A DNA stretch of 64,000 nt from Mycobacterium sp. (lineage in GTDB: Bacteria; Actinomycetota; Actinomycetes; Mycobacteriales; Mycobacteriaceae), in NCBI RefSeq assembly GCF_004298145.1, contig NZ_SCRH01000053.1, positions 62,001-126,000 on the forward strand. Direction: 5' to 3'. A program made the position numbers and the translations under genes. Below the pieces are notes generated by a model. That model was not told the origin of the DNA and searched no databases. It saw nothing but the letters and a program-made list of their open reading frames with translations. Shown one piece after another: positions 16,681 through 24,081 of this stretch (positions within the stretch are counted from its first letter, which is position 1; every line of letters starts with the position of its first letter).

Positions 16681-17159
16681 GTCTGTTCCTTCCAGAAATC
16701 GGCTAAGCCCGCGCGGACGGCATCCACGTCGTCCTGGGTTCCCATTAGTTCGAAGCGGTAAAGGTACGGAACGCCGCACTTGTGCGAGATCACGTCGCCC
16801 GCGTAGGCGAATTCGGCGCCGAAGTTGTTGTTGCCCGCGGCGATGACGCCGCGGATCAACGAACGGTTGTGCTCATTGTTCAAAAAGGCGATGACCTGTT
16901 TGGGGACATAGCCGCCGGCGTTGAGGTCAGGAGTGGACCGGCCGCCGCCGTAGGTGGGCAGCACCAGCACGTACGGCTCGTCTACCTCGATACGGCCGTG
17001 TAGCGGTATCCGCGTGGCAGGAATCCCCAGCTTCTCCACGAAGCGGTGGGTGTTCTCCGACACGGAGGAGAAATAGACCAGTGGCGATCGCAAGCGCGGC
17101 GCACCCGCGCGCGACGGGTCGCCGCTCATCCGACCTGGGTTGCGCCCCGTGGTGTCCAT
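16650..17159 (-). CDS. nrdI: Flavodoxin-like protein NrdI
   Basis: NrdI is an FMN protein that supplies oxidant for assembling the dimanganese-tyrosyl radical in NrdF. The 169 residues include the FMN-binding region PLVYFSSVSENTHRFVEKLG, then YVLVLPTYGGG, GVIAAGNNNFG and the C-terminal FELMGTQDDV. The ATG at 17159 has an excellent AGGAGGT at the right distance. Relative to M. tuberculosis NrdI the N-terminus is about 18 residues longer (a Pro/Arg-rich stretch before the flavodoxin fold). It lies 32 bases after nrdH and overlaps nrdE, forming the nrdHIE operon. Confidence 0.95.
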   Translation of the reverse strand: MDTTGRNPGRMSGDPSRAGAPRLRSPLVYFSSVSENTHRFVEKLGIPATRIPLHGRIEVDEPYVLVLPTYGGGRSTPDLNAGGYVPKQVIAFLNNEHNRSLIRGVIAAGNNNFGAEFAYAGDVISHKCGVPYLYRFELMGTQDDVDAVRAGLADFWKEQTCHQPSLQSL

Positions 17160-17191
17160 GGTGCCGCAACCTCCTTACCTAACGTCTTGCC

Positions 17192-17431
17192 TTACGCGCT
17201 GAGTTCCACCCCGGCGAGCGCCTTGATGCGGTCGGGGCGGAAACCCGACCAGTGGTCGTTCCCCGCCACCACGACGGGAGCCTGCAGATAGCCCAGTGCC
17301 ATCACGTAGTCACGCGCCTCGGAGTCCAGCGTGATGTCGACCTTGTCGTAGGCGATGCCCTGCTTGTCCAGCGCCTTGTAGGTGGCGCTGCACTGCACGC
17401 ATGCCGGCTTGGTGTACACGGTGATGCTCAT
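17192..17431 (-). CDS. nrdH: Glutaredoxin-like electron donor NrdH
   Basis: This is a 79-residue redoxin that passes electrons from thioredoxin reductase to NrdE. The active site is CVQC at residues 11-14 in YTKPACVQCSATYKAL. The C-terminal NDHWSGFRPDRIKAL is the hallmark W-S-G-F-R-P of NrdH. The ATG at 17431 has AAAGGAG upstream. It is the first gene of nrdHIE. The open frame running upstream to 18103 has no similarity to anything and covers the leader and promoter. Confidence 0.95.
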   Translation of the reverse strand: MSITVYTKPACVQCSATYKALDKQGIAYDKVDITLDSEARDYVMALGYLQAPVVVAGNDHWSGFRPDRIKALAGVELSA

Positions 17432-17592
17432 AGAATGCCGCTCCTTTGCGGAAGAGGGGGACCCAATGGACTGGCAACTACTTGTGGACTGCTTGCTTTC
17501 TAGGTTCAGCGATCCGTCCGGGCCCCAGATTCCCGTCGTGCGGCGGCCGGTGTCGAAGACCTGTCTCCGACCACTTCGCGCCGATTCCGGGG

Positions 17593-17623
17593 GGTTCACC
17601 GAGCCTGGCTGGCTTGGTGAACC
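17593..17623. repeat. 13-bp inverted repeat in the nrdHIE leader
   Basis: GGTTCACCGAGCC at 17593-17605 and GGCTTGGTGAACC at 17611-17623 can form a 13-pair stem with a five-base loop. It lies between the candidate NrdR box at 17646 and the nrdH start at 17431, so it would fall in the 5' untranslated RNA or at the promoter. Read as plus-strand RNA all 13 positions pair, one as G-U; read as the nrd transcript there is one A-C mismatch. No T-run follows. It may be a protein site or a leader stem. Confidence 0.55.
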
Positions 17624-17645
17624 TGGGGTCTGCCGGTGCATCGAA

Positions 17646-17693
17646 ACACTACACCTAGTGGCTGACAAGATGTCGAGATACAAGATGTTCTGA
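17646..17693 (-). promoter_or_regulatory. Tandem candidate NrdR boxes upstream of nrdHIE
   Basis: ACACTACACCTAGTGG at 17646-17661 matches the NrdR consensus at about 12 of 16 positions. A weaker ATACAAGATGTTCTGA at 17678-17693 matches about 11 of 16. The start-to-start distance is 32 bases, identical to the pair upstream of nrdF2. They are about 215 bases from the nrdH start, leaving a long leader. Together the two pairs suggest one NrdR regulon for all class Ib genes here. Confidence 0.7.
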
Positions 17694-17849
17694 ATAACAT
17701 TTCTGAAATTCCCTGGTCGTAAGGCCTGTGTCGAATAATTTCGGACACCCGCCTCGGCGTGTCGCAGATCACAGGCCAAGACGAAGGCGCCTCTGGGTAT
17801 CGGTATAGCAGCGACCACCGACACTGCCGTTTTGAGCCGGTTTTGAGCG

Positions 17850-17908
17850 GCTGACCGCGGCGGGTCAGCCCGCGGCCAGCAAAGCCGCCAGATCAAGCTG
17901 GCGGCTTT
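17850..17908 (-). terminator. Hairpins behind the FMN reductase gene
   Basis: A perfect 11-bp inverted repeat, AAAGCCGCCAG at 17881-17891 and CTGGCGGCTTT at 17898-17908, has a six-base loop and ends in TTT on either strand. It lies 62 bases past the stop of the minus-strand gene at 17970, a normal place for a terminator. A second stem, GCTGACC with GGTCAGC (17850-17869), lies further on. Mycobacterial terminators often lack a long T-run. The rest of 17694-17969 shows no gene. Confidence 0.6.
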
Positions 17909-17969
17909 GGCTACCCGTTGGCGACAACCTCGCTGGTCGCCTCCCGGCCGGCTTGTCGGCTTCCGCCAA

Positions 17970-18524
17970 TCAGCCGGCTTCGGCGGCGAGCTTGCCCACC
18001 ACATCACGCACGTTCGCCGACAGCTCGGCGTGCTCGGCGGGCGCCCTGCCTTCCAGCGTTGTGAACGGCACGGACAGTTTGATCGACTCGACGACCCGCG
18101 CACCGGCGATGCCGAAGGACTTGCGGGCCTCGTCGTGCGCCCACACCCCGCCGTACCGGCCGAACGATCCCCCGATGACGACCAGCGGCTTGCCTTTCAG
18201 CGCGCCGTCGCCGAATGGGCGCGACAACCAGTCGATCGCGTTCTTGAGCACCGCCGGGATGCTGCCGTTGTATTCGGGGGTGACCACCAGGGCGGCGTCG
18301 GCGTGGGCCGCCGCGGCACGCAGCGCGGCCACCGGAGCCCGGGGCGGCGCGTCGGCGGTCATCGCGTCGTCGATCTCCTCGTTGTAGAACGGCAGCTCGC
18401 CGAGTCCTTCGAAGATCGTGACGGTGACGTCGTCGGCGGCGAGCGTCCCCGCCAATTCCGCGATCTGACGGTTGATCGACGCCGCCCGCAGGCTTCCCAC
18501 TAGCGCCAAGATTTTGATTGCCAC
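17970..18524 (-). CDS. NADPH-dependent FMN reductase family protein (Rv3054c-like)
   Basis: This 184-residue flavodoxin-fold reductase begins MAIKILALVGSLRAASINRQIAELA, where GSLRAASINR is the FMN phosphate loop of the NADPH-dependent FMN/quinone reductase family. The conserved TPEYNGSIPAVLKNAIDWLSRP follows near residue 82, then VVIGGSFGRYGG. It probably reduces FMN, quinones or azo/chromate-type electrophiles in the cytoplasm. The start is GTG at 18524. It is divergent from a TetR gene, with a palindrome between them at 18573-18586, so it is likely that regulator's target. Confidence 0.9.
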   Translation of the reverse strand: MAIKILALVGSLRAASINRQIAELAGTLAADDVTVTIFEGLGELPFYNEEIDDAMTADAPPRAPVAALRAAAAHADAALVVTPEYNGSIPAVLKNAIDWLSRPFGDGALKGKPLVVIGGSFGRYGGVWAHDEARKSFGIAGARVVESIKLSVPFTTLEGRAPAEHAELSANVRDVVGKLAAEAG

Positions 18525-18572
18525 TCTCGCGGTTCCCTTCGGTCGTTGGTTTACATCCTCGCATGACCTAAG

Positions 18573-18586
18573 CGGACTATGGTCCG
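18573..18586. promoter_or_regulatory. Palindromic operator between the FMN reductase and TetR genes
   Basis: CGGACTATGGTCCG has perfect five-base arms around TATG. It is centred in the 91-base gap between divergent genes, 49 bases from one start and 30 from the other. CGGAC...GTCCG is a common half-site pair for TetR proteins, so joint repression of both genes is likely. Confidence 0.6.
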
Positions 18587-18615
18587 ATTTATTCCGGCAG
18601 CGTTAAAGTGCAGGA

Positions 18616-19230
18616 GTGAGCGACGTCGAGCGGTTGACTGACCTGCCCATGTGCGTCCCGCAACTGCCCGCGCAGGAGCGTGGTGACGCCGTCCGCAACC
18701 GCGCGCTGTTGCTGGACGCGGCGCGCCGCCTGGTCGCCGAGCGCGGCGCCGATGCCGTCACCATGGACGATGTCGCCGCGGCGGCCGGCGTCGGCAAGGG
18801 CACCCTGTTCCGCCGGTTCGGCAGCCGCGCCCGCCTGATGATGGTGTTGCTGGACGAGGACGAACGGGCCAGCCAGCAGGCGTTCCTGTTCGGGCCGCCG
18901 CCCCTGGGACCAGGCGCGCCGCCGGCCGACCGGCTGGTCGCGTTCGGCCGGGAGCGGATCCGGTTCGCTCACGACCATTGCGAACTGCTGTCCGCCGCCA
19001 ACCGCGACCCACGAAACCGGCACAACGCACCGGCCATGGTGCTGCGCACGCATGTGCGGGTGCTGCTCAAGGCGGCCGACTCCACCGGCGACCTCGACGC
19101 CCAGACCGACGCGTTGCTCGCGTTGCTCGACACCGACTATGTGGAGCATCAGCTGCACGAGCGCGGTCACACCTTGACAACGTTGGGCGACGCGTGGGAA
19201 AGCCTGGCGCGCAAGCTCTGCGGGCGATGA
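18616..19230 (+). CDS. TetR family transcriptional regulator (Rv3055-like)
   Basis: This 204-residue protein has a helix-turn-helix at about residues 25-72 (NRALLLDAARRLVAERG, VTMDDVAAAAGVGKGTLFRRFGSRARLM). It starts with GTG. Its gene is divergent from the FMN reductase and probably represses it through 18573-18586. The last four bases (ATGA) overlap the start of dinB2, so the two are cotranscribed and translationally coupled; a redox- or xenobiotic-sensing regulator may therefore also set DinB2 levels. The effector is unknown. Confidence 0.9.
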   Translation: MSDVERLTDLPMCVPQLPAQERGDAVRNRALLLDAARRLVAERGADAVTMDDVAAAAGVGKGTLFRRFGSRARLMMVLLDEDERASQQAFLFGPPPLGPGAPPADRLVAFGRERIRFAHDHCELLSAANRDPRNRHNAPAMVLRTHVRVLLKAADSTGDLDAQTDALLALLDTDYVEHQLHERGHTLTTLGDAWESLARKLCGR

Positions 19231-20291
19231 ACACCGGCATGCCCGCGCCGGCGCCGGATTGGATCCTGCACGTGGACCTCGACCAGTTCCTGGCGTCGGT
19301 CGAGTTGCGCCGTCGCCCCGAATTGGCCGGGCTGCCCGTCATCGTCGGCGGCAACGGCGATCCGAGCGAACCGCGCAAGGTGGTCACCTGTGCCTCCTAT
19401 GAGGCCCGGGAATTCGGTGTGCGTGCGGGCATGCCGCTACGCGCCGCGGCGCGCCGCTGCCCGCCAAACTCGGGGGTGACCTTCCTTCCCTCCGACCCGG
19501 CCGCCTACGACGCGGCGTCCGAGCAGGTGATGGGCGTGCTGCGGGATCTGGGGCATGCGGTTGAAGTGTGGGGCTGGGACGAGGCCTACGTCGCCGTCAA
19601 CGCGGAGGACCCCAGCAGGGCCGCACAGCAGATCCGCAGCGTCATCTCCGCGGAAACCGGGCTGTCGTGCTCGGTCGGCATCAGCGACAACAAGCAGCGC
19701 GCCAAGGTCGCCACCGGTTTCGCCAAGCCGGCCGGTATTTTCGTGCTCACCGATGCCAATTGGATGGCGCTGATGGCCGACCGGCCGGTCGACGCGCTGT
19801 GGGGTGTGGGACCCAAGACAACGGAAAAACTTGCGGCTCTTGATATTACGACGGTCTGGCAGCTGGCCCACAGCGACGCGGAGTTGTTGACGGCCACGTT
19901 CGGTGCGCGCACCGGGCTGTGGCTGCTGCTGCTGGCCAAGGGCGGCGGCGATAGCGGTGTCAGCGCCGAGCCATGGGTGCCGCGCTCGCGCAGCCACGTC
20001 GTCACCTTTCCCCGCGACCTCACCGATCGCGCCGAGATGAACACGGCCATAACGGATTTGGCCGAACAAGCCCTGGACGACGTGCTGGCCCAAGCGCGGG
20101 TGGTGACCCGGGTGGCGGTCACCGTGCGAACCGCAACGTTCTACACGCGCACCAAGATTCGCAAGCTCGACGCGCCCACCACCGATCGCGACACGATCGT
20201 CGCCGCGGCCCTGCGCGTCTTGGACTTATTCCCCCTCGACCGGCCGGTCCGCTTGCTCGGGGTGCGGCTCGAGCTCGTCATGCCGGACTGA
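19227..20291 (+). CDS. dinB2: Y-family DNA polymerase DinB2 (Pol IV-like)
   Basis: This 354-residue translesion polymerase has the metal-binding HVDLDQFLASVE at residues 15-26 and WGWDEAYVAV, which replaces the usual S-x-D-E-A-F, near residue 115. The finger region is PVIVGG...KVVTCASYEAREFGVRAGMPLRAA. The HhH motif LWGVGPKTTEKLAALDI follows near residue 193, and a little-finger domain completes the enzyme. The residue at the sugar steric gate is leucine (Leu22, after F21) where most family members have an aromatic; in M. smegmatis DinB2 this leucine allows ribonucleotide use. No beta-clamp motif is obvious at the C-terminus. The start overlaps the TetR stop (ATGA), and the 3' end overlaps the opposite-strand SDR by 66 bases. 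Confidence 0.93.
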   Translation: MNTGMPAPAPDWILHVDLDQFLASVELRRRPELAGLPVIVGGNGDPSEPRKVVTCASYEAREFGVRAGMPLRAAARRCPPNSGVTFLPSDPAAYDAASEQVMGVLRDLGHAVEVWGWDEAYVAVNAEDPSRAAQQIRSVISAETGLSCSVGISDNKQRAKVATGFAKPAGIFVLTDANWMALMADRPVDALWGVGPKTTEKLAALDITTVWQLAHSDAELLTATFGARTGLWLLLLAKGGGDSGVSAEPWVPRSRSHVVTFPRDLTDRAEMNTAITDLAEQALDDVLAQARVVTRVAVTVRTATFYTRTKIRKLDAPTTDRDTIVAAALRVLDLFPLDRPVRLLGVRLELVMPD

Positions 20292-21215
20292 CGGCGCCGG
20301 GCTGGGCTGATTGCCCGGCTCCTCCGCAGGCCGCGCAACGGCCTGCATCGTCGGCGGGCCGGGCCGCAGCGCGCGGGTGAAGATCACGTTCACCTGGCGC
20401 ATCGCGACGCTATAAGGCCACCACGCAAGCCTTTTGAAGGCGTACAGCGCCCGGATGTCGGCCGACGTGTAGATCAGGTAGCGGTTCTTGGCCACCCCGG
20501 CCAGGATCTTCTCGGCGGCCTTCTCCGGCGACACGGCGTGGCCGGCGAATCGCCCTATCCACCGGGCGACGCTGGGGTCCTCGCGGTCCACGCCGGCGAT
20601 CTCCACGGTGCCCACCAGCGGGGTGTTCACCGCGCCCGGCACCACGACCGATACCCCGATGCGGTGCCGGGCCAGGTCGAAGCGCAGCACCTCCGAGACG
20701 CCGCGCAATCCGTACTTGCTGGCGCTGTAGGCGGCATGCCAGGGCAGGGCGACCAGCCCGGCCGCGGAGGACACGTTGACCAGATGGCCGCCCCGCTTCG
20801 CCGCCACCATCGGCGGCACGAAGGTCTCGATGACGTGGATCGGCCCCATCAGGTTGATGGCGATCATCTTGCTCCACTGCTCGTGGGTCAGCCGGTCGAC
20901 GGTGCCCCAGGCCGAGACGCCGGCGATGTTGAGCACCAGGTCCATGGCCGGATGCGCGGCATGGATGTCGGCGGCGAACGCGGCCACCTGGTCGTAGTCG
21001 GCGATATCCAGCGCCCGATGCTTCGGGACCTGCGCGCCCAGGGCGCGGGCGTCGGCCACGGTCAGTTCCAGACCGTCGGAGTCGCGGTCGGTCAGATAGA
21101 GCTCGGCGCCCTGCGCGGCGAGCCGCAATGCCGTGGCACGGCCGATGCCGCTGGCCGCGCCGGTGACGAAACACCGTTTTCCTGCGAAATACCGTCCGGA
21201 TGCCTTCTGCGCCAT
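20226..21215 (-). CDS. Short-chain dehydrogenase/reductase with C-terminal extension (Rv3057c-like)
   Basis: This 329-residue SDR has the NAD(P)-binding VTGAASGIGRATA at residues 17-29, LNIAGVSAWG, and the catalytic set with S in VNVSSAAGL and YSASK near residue 162. Residues beyond about 240 form a membrane-associated tail (YLIYTSADIRALYAFKRLAWWPYSVAMRQVN), as in lipid-acting mycobacterial SDRs. The M. tuberculosis protein is shorter; here the last 22 codons run antiparallel through the end of dinB2. The ATG at 21215 is preferred; the frame upstream to 21317 has no support. Substrate unknown, probably a lipid or sterol alcohol. Confidence 0.87.
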   Translation of the reverse strand: MAQKASGRYFAGKRCFVTGAASGIGRATALRLAAQGAELYLTDRDSDGLELTVADARALGAQVPKHRALDIADYDQVAAFAADIHAAHPAMDLVLNIAGVSAWGTVDRLTHEQWSKMIAINLMGPIHVIETFVPPMVAAKRGGHLVNVSSAAGLVALPWHAAYSASKYGLRGVSEVLRFDLARHRIGVSVVVPGAVNTPLVGTVEIAGVDREDPSVARWIGRFAGHAVSPEKAAEKILAGVAKNRYLIYTSADIRALYAFKRLAWWPYSVAMRQVNVIFTRALRPGPPTMQAVARPAEEPGNQPSPAPSVRHDELEPHPEQADRPVEGE

Positions 21216-21252
21216 GGCGGTGACGATACCGCCGGTACCACCCAGTCCAGCC

Positions 21253-21888
21253 CTAGGGACGGCCGGCCCACAGCGCGTGCAGCCACAACCGCTCGAGCAC
21301 GCGCACCCGTCGGTCACGATCGCTGTCGGATCCGGTCAGGACCGGGTCGCCGGTCAAGACCAGCGCGGTGGTACCGGTCAGGGTGCGGATCAGTGTCGGA
21401 AGGTCGTCGCTGATCGGCCTGGCGGTGCCGGCCTTCATCTCGGCCTCGACGATGGCGACGATCTGCGCCAGCACCACCTCGAACTGCTGGTCGAGCAGGT
21501 CGCGGATCTCGACGTCGGTGTGGCGGGCCTCGTTGCAGGCGGTCACCACGGGGTCGTTGTGCGCGTAGACGGCCGCGGCGCTGCCGACCATCCGCTTGGC
21601 GAACTCCTCGGGCGACTCGCCCGGCTGGCGGGGGGCGAAATACTGCGTGAGTTCTTCGAGTTCCTCGGTGGCCTCGGCCATCAGCTGCGCCAGCACCGCG
21701 TACTTGGAGTCGAAATAGAAGTAGAAGCCGGATCGGGCGACCCCGGCCCGCAGGCTGATGGTGCTGACCGACAACTCGGCGAACGGCTTTTCCTGCAGCA
21801 GTTCGCGCACCGCCTGCACGATCGCCTGGCGTTGCTTGTCGCCACGCCGTCGTGCGCCCGGCTCCGGATTGGCGGGGTGGCTGGTCAC
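21253..21888 (-). CDS. TetR family transcriptional regulator (Rv3058c-like)
   Basis: This regulator of about 211 residues has its helix-turn-helix at roughly residues 18-65 (DKQRQAIVQAVRELLQEKP, LSVSTISLRAGVARSGFYFYFDSKYAVL). The ring-rich recognition end GFYFYFDSK and the EthR-like C-terminal domain (ACNEARHTDVEIRDLLDQQF) suggest that it belongs with EthR-type repressors. GTG at 21888 is used because AAGG lies at the right distance; the frame extends to 21915. It is divergent from cyp136 with a 22-bp palindrome between, so it likely controls that P450. Confidence 0.88.
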   Translation of the reverse strand: MTSHPANPEPGARRRGDKQRQAIVQAVRELLQEKPFAELSVSTISLRAGVARSGFYFYFDSKYAVLAQLMAEATEELEELTQYFAPRQPGESPEEFAKRMVGSAAAVYAHNDPVVTACNEARHTDVEIRDLLDQQFEVVLAQIVAIVEAEMKAGTARPISDDLPTLIRTLTGTTALVLTGDPVLTGSDSDRDRRVRVLERLWLHALWAGRP

Positions 21889-21920
21889 TCCCTGACCTTG
21901 CACCACGCCACGCAAAAAGC

Positions 21921-21942
21921 AAACTTGACAGCCGTCAAGTTT
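21921..21942. promoter_or_regulatory. 22-bp palindromic operator between TetR and cyp136
   Basis: AAACTTGAC and GTCAAGTTT are perfect nine-base arms separated by AGCC. It lies 33 bases upstream of the TetR start and 60 bases before cyp136. The TTGAC of the left arm could double as a -35 element for cyp136. This is a strong candidate site for the TetR protein encoded alongside. Confidence 0.7.
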
Positions 21943-22001
21943 TTCAGCGAAGGTTATGGATCAGTGACTGTTGTCACCCGAGGGCACGCAAAGGAGCGTC
22001 T

Positions 22002-23480
22002 ATGACCGCCACCATCAGCACTCCCCAGTACCTGCTGGACCAGGCGCGGCGCCGGTTCACCCCGACGCTGAACACCATCCCGGGCATGGGGGCGATCGAG
22101 AAGCGTCTGCTCACCCACGAGTGGGAGCCGAAGGTCCTGGCAGAACCGCCCGCCGGCAGCGGCCTCAAACCCGTGGTCGGCGACGCCGGCCTCCCGGTCC
22201 TCGGGCACATCATCGAGATGTTCCGGGGCGGACCGGACTACGCGCTGCATCTCTATCGCACCCGGGGCCCGCTGAGCTACCTCGATTCGCCGATCATGCC
22301 GGCGGTCACCGCACTGGGCCCCGACGCCACCCAGGCCGTGTTCTCCAACCGCAACAAGGACTTCTCGCAGAAGGGCTGGCACCCGGTGATCGGGCCGTTC
22401 TTCAACCGCGGCCTGATGATGCTGGACTTCGACGAGCACATGTACCACCGCCGCATCATGCAGGAGGCCTTCACCCGCGGCCGCCTGACCGGCTACGTCG
22501 AGCACATCGACAGGGTGGCGAGCGACATCGTCGCCAATTGGCCGACCAACGACGCGCGGTTCCTGTTCCACCCGGCGATGAAGGAACTCACGCTCGATGT
22601 CGCGTCCCTGGTGTTCATGGGACACGAGCCGGGCACCGACCACGACCTGGTCACCAAGGTCAATCAGGCCTTCACGATCACGACGCGTGCGGGCGGCGCG
22701 ATCATCCGGCAGCCGGTCCCGCCGTTCAAGTGGTGGCGCGGGCTGCAGGCCCGCCAGCTGCTCGAGGACTACTTCACCGAGCGCGTCCGGGAACGTCGCA
22801 AGGCCACCGGCAACGACATGCTCACGGTGTTGTGCCACACCGAGGATGACGACGGCAACAGCTTCACCGACGAAGACATCGTCAATCACATGATCTTCCT
22901 GATGATGGCCGCCCACGACACGTCCACGTCGATCACCACCACGATGGTCTACAACATGGCCGCGAACCCCCAGTGGCAGGAGCGGGCGCGCGACGAGTCG
23001 GACCGGCTCGGCGACGGGCCGCTGGACATCGAGTCGCTGGAGAAGCTGGAAACGCTCGAACTGATCATGAACGAGTCGCTGCGCATGGTGACGCCGTTGC
23101 CGTTCAACATGCGGCAGGCCGTTCGGGACACCGAGCTGCTGGGTTACTACATCCCGGCCGGCACCAACATCACCATCTGGCCCGGCATGAACCATCGGCT
23201 GCCCGAATTGTGGACGGAGCCAGACAAATTCGACCCGGAGCGGTTCGCCGAACCGCGCTCGGAGCACAAGAGTCACCGGTATGCGTTCGCGCCGTTCGGC
23301 GGTGGTGCGCACAAGTGCATCGGCATGCTGTTCGGTCAGCTGGAGGTCAAGACCGTGTTGCACCGGCTGCTGCGCCGCTACCGCATCGAGCTGGCCCGGC
23401 CGGGCTATCAGCCGCGGTGGGACTACGGCGGCATGCCGATTCCGATGGACGGCATGCCGATCGTGCTGCGCCCGCTCTAG
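22002..23480 (+). CDS. cyp136: Cytochrome P450 CYP136
   Basis: This 492-residue P450 has the I-helix MMAAHDTSTSITT near residue 305, the K-helix E-x-x-R in MNESLRM near residue 350, and the heme loop FAPFGGGAHKCIG near residue 430 with the cysteine ligand. Overall architecture is closer to CYP51/sterol-type P450s than to short bacterial ones, with a long N-terminus. The ATG at 22002 follows AAAGGAGCG; the open frame upstream to 21852 lies in the operator region. No ferredoxin gene is adjacent. Substrate unknown; a lipid or sterol is usual for this group. Confidence 0.95.
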   Translation: MTATISTPQYLLDQARRRFTPTLNTIPGMGAIEKRLLTHEWEPKVLAEPPAGSGLKPVVGDAGLPVLGHIIEMFRGGPDYALHLYRTRGPLSYLDSPIMPAVTALGPDATQAVFSNRNKDFSQKGWHPVIGPFFNRGLMMLDFDEHMYHRRIMQEAFTRGRLTGYVEHIDRVASDIVANWPTNDARFLFHPAMKELTLDVASLVFMGHEPGTDHDLVTKVNQAFTITTRAGGAIIRQPVPPFKWWRGLQARQLLEDYFTERVRERRKATGNDMLTVLCHTEDDDGNSFTDEDIVNHMIFLMMAAHDTSTSITTTMVYNMAANPQWQERARDESDRLGDGPLDIESLEKLETLELIMNESLRMVTPLPFNMRQAVRDTELLGYYIPAGTNITIWPGMNHRLPELWTEPDKFDPERFAEPRSEHKSHRYAFAPFGGGAHKCIGMLFGQLEVKTVLHRLLRRYRIELARPGYQPRWDYGGMPIPMDGMPIVLRPL

Positions 23481-23499
23481 TTGCGTTCCCTGCGCGAGA

Positions 23500-23988
23500 T
23501 CAGGCGATCAGCCGGTTGGCGCAGGCGATGACCGCGCGCAGTGCCGACTGCGTCGGATCGTCCGAGAGGCCCATCGCCCACTCGGTGCGGGCGCCGTTGC
23601 TGCCCCGGATGAAGGTGGCGATGTCGCTTTCCGATCGCATCTGATGGAACCTCACGATCTCGACGGCGATCCCGCGCTCGTGCAGCATCGCGGTCAAGGC
23701 CGCGACCGGCCCGCCGGCAGCCGCGGTTGCGGTGCTGATGCGGTCGCCGACGGCGATCGCGGCCTGGAAGTTGCGGGCCTGCGGGCCCGGTCGCGAGGCG
23801 TCGGTGCACCCCCACTGGCCTAGCCGCAGCGGGCCGCTGGTGCGTGCGTAAGTCGCGACGAAGGTCTCCCAGGACATGGGGTCGGCCTGCTCCCGCAGGC
23901 CGCGGGGCAACGAGACACCGAAGCGATTACCGAACCACACGGTGGCCGGGTCGACATTGGGGAGCTGATTCCGTTCGGGAAAAGTCAT
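23500..23988 (-). CDS. Free-standing LeuA-type regulatory domain protein
   Basis: This 162-residue protein matches only the C-terminal part of 2-isopropylmalate synthase. FGVSLPRGLREQ (about residues 23-34) resembles the HGLSLPRRLQIEF stretch at the end of the LeuA catalytic domain, SWETFVATYARTSGPLRL resembles MWDAFAEEYLAPVRPL, and VAALTAMLHERGIAVEIVR with ALRAVIACANRL resemble the leucine-binding domain ending ASLRAVVSAVNRA. The catalytic TIM barrel is absent. It could sense leucine or a related acid, pair with full LeuA, or be a leftover of a deleted paralogue. Upstream is a leader region with a small ORF and hairpins typical of amino-acid attenuation. No adjacent gene suggests the function. 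Confidence 0.7.
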   Translation of the reverse strand: MTFPERNQLPNVDPATVWFGNRFGVSLPRGLREQADPMSWETFVATYARTSGPLRLGQWGCTDASRPGPQARNFQAAIAVGDRISTATAAAGGPVAALTAMLHERGIAVEIVRFHQMRSESDIATFIRGSNGARTEWAMGLSDDPTQSALRAVIACANRLIA

Positions 23989-24035
23989 CGTGCCGGTCTT
24001 CTCTAGTCAACTGGAACGACCGACGGCAGTAGCTT

Positions 24036-24081
24036 CCGACCCACAGCGGGGGGTCGGTCAGGATCAGACCCCGCTGCGGGT
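24036..24081 (-). promoter_or_regulatory. Mutually exclusive hairpins in the leader of the LeuA-like gene
   Basis: On the minus strand, CCGACCC (24051-24057 read in reverse) can pair with GGGTCGG (24036-24042) around an eight-base loop. The intervening CCCCCGCTG can instead pair with CAGCGGGG at the end of the upstream small ORF (24068-24076), and that ORF end can also fold on itself (ACCCGCAGCGGGGT). Alternative pairings that include the ORF end are the arrangement expected of ribosome-dependent attenuation. The LeuA-like start is about 48 bases downstream. The structures are drawn by eye, without energy calculation. Confidence 0.5.

Noticed and set aside
17192..18103. Extending nrdH upstream to 18103
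   Set aside because: The NrdH domain starts exactly at the ATG at 17431 with AAAGGAG before it; the upstream part covers the promoter and terminator of the next gene.
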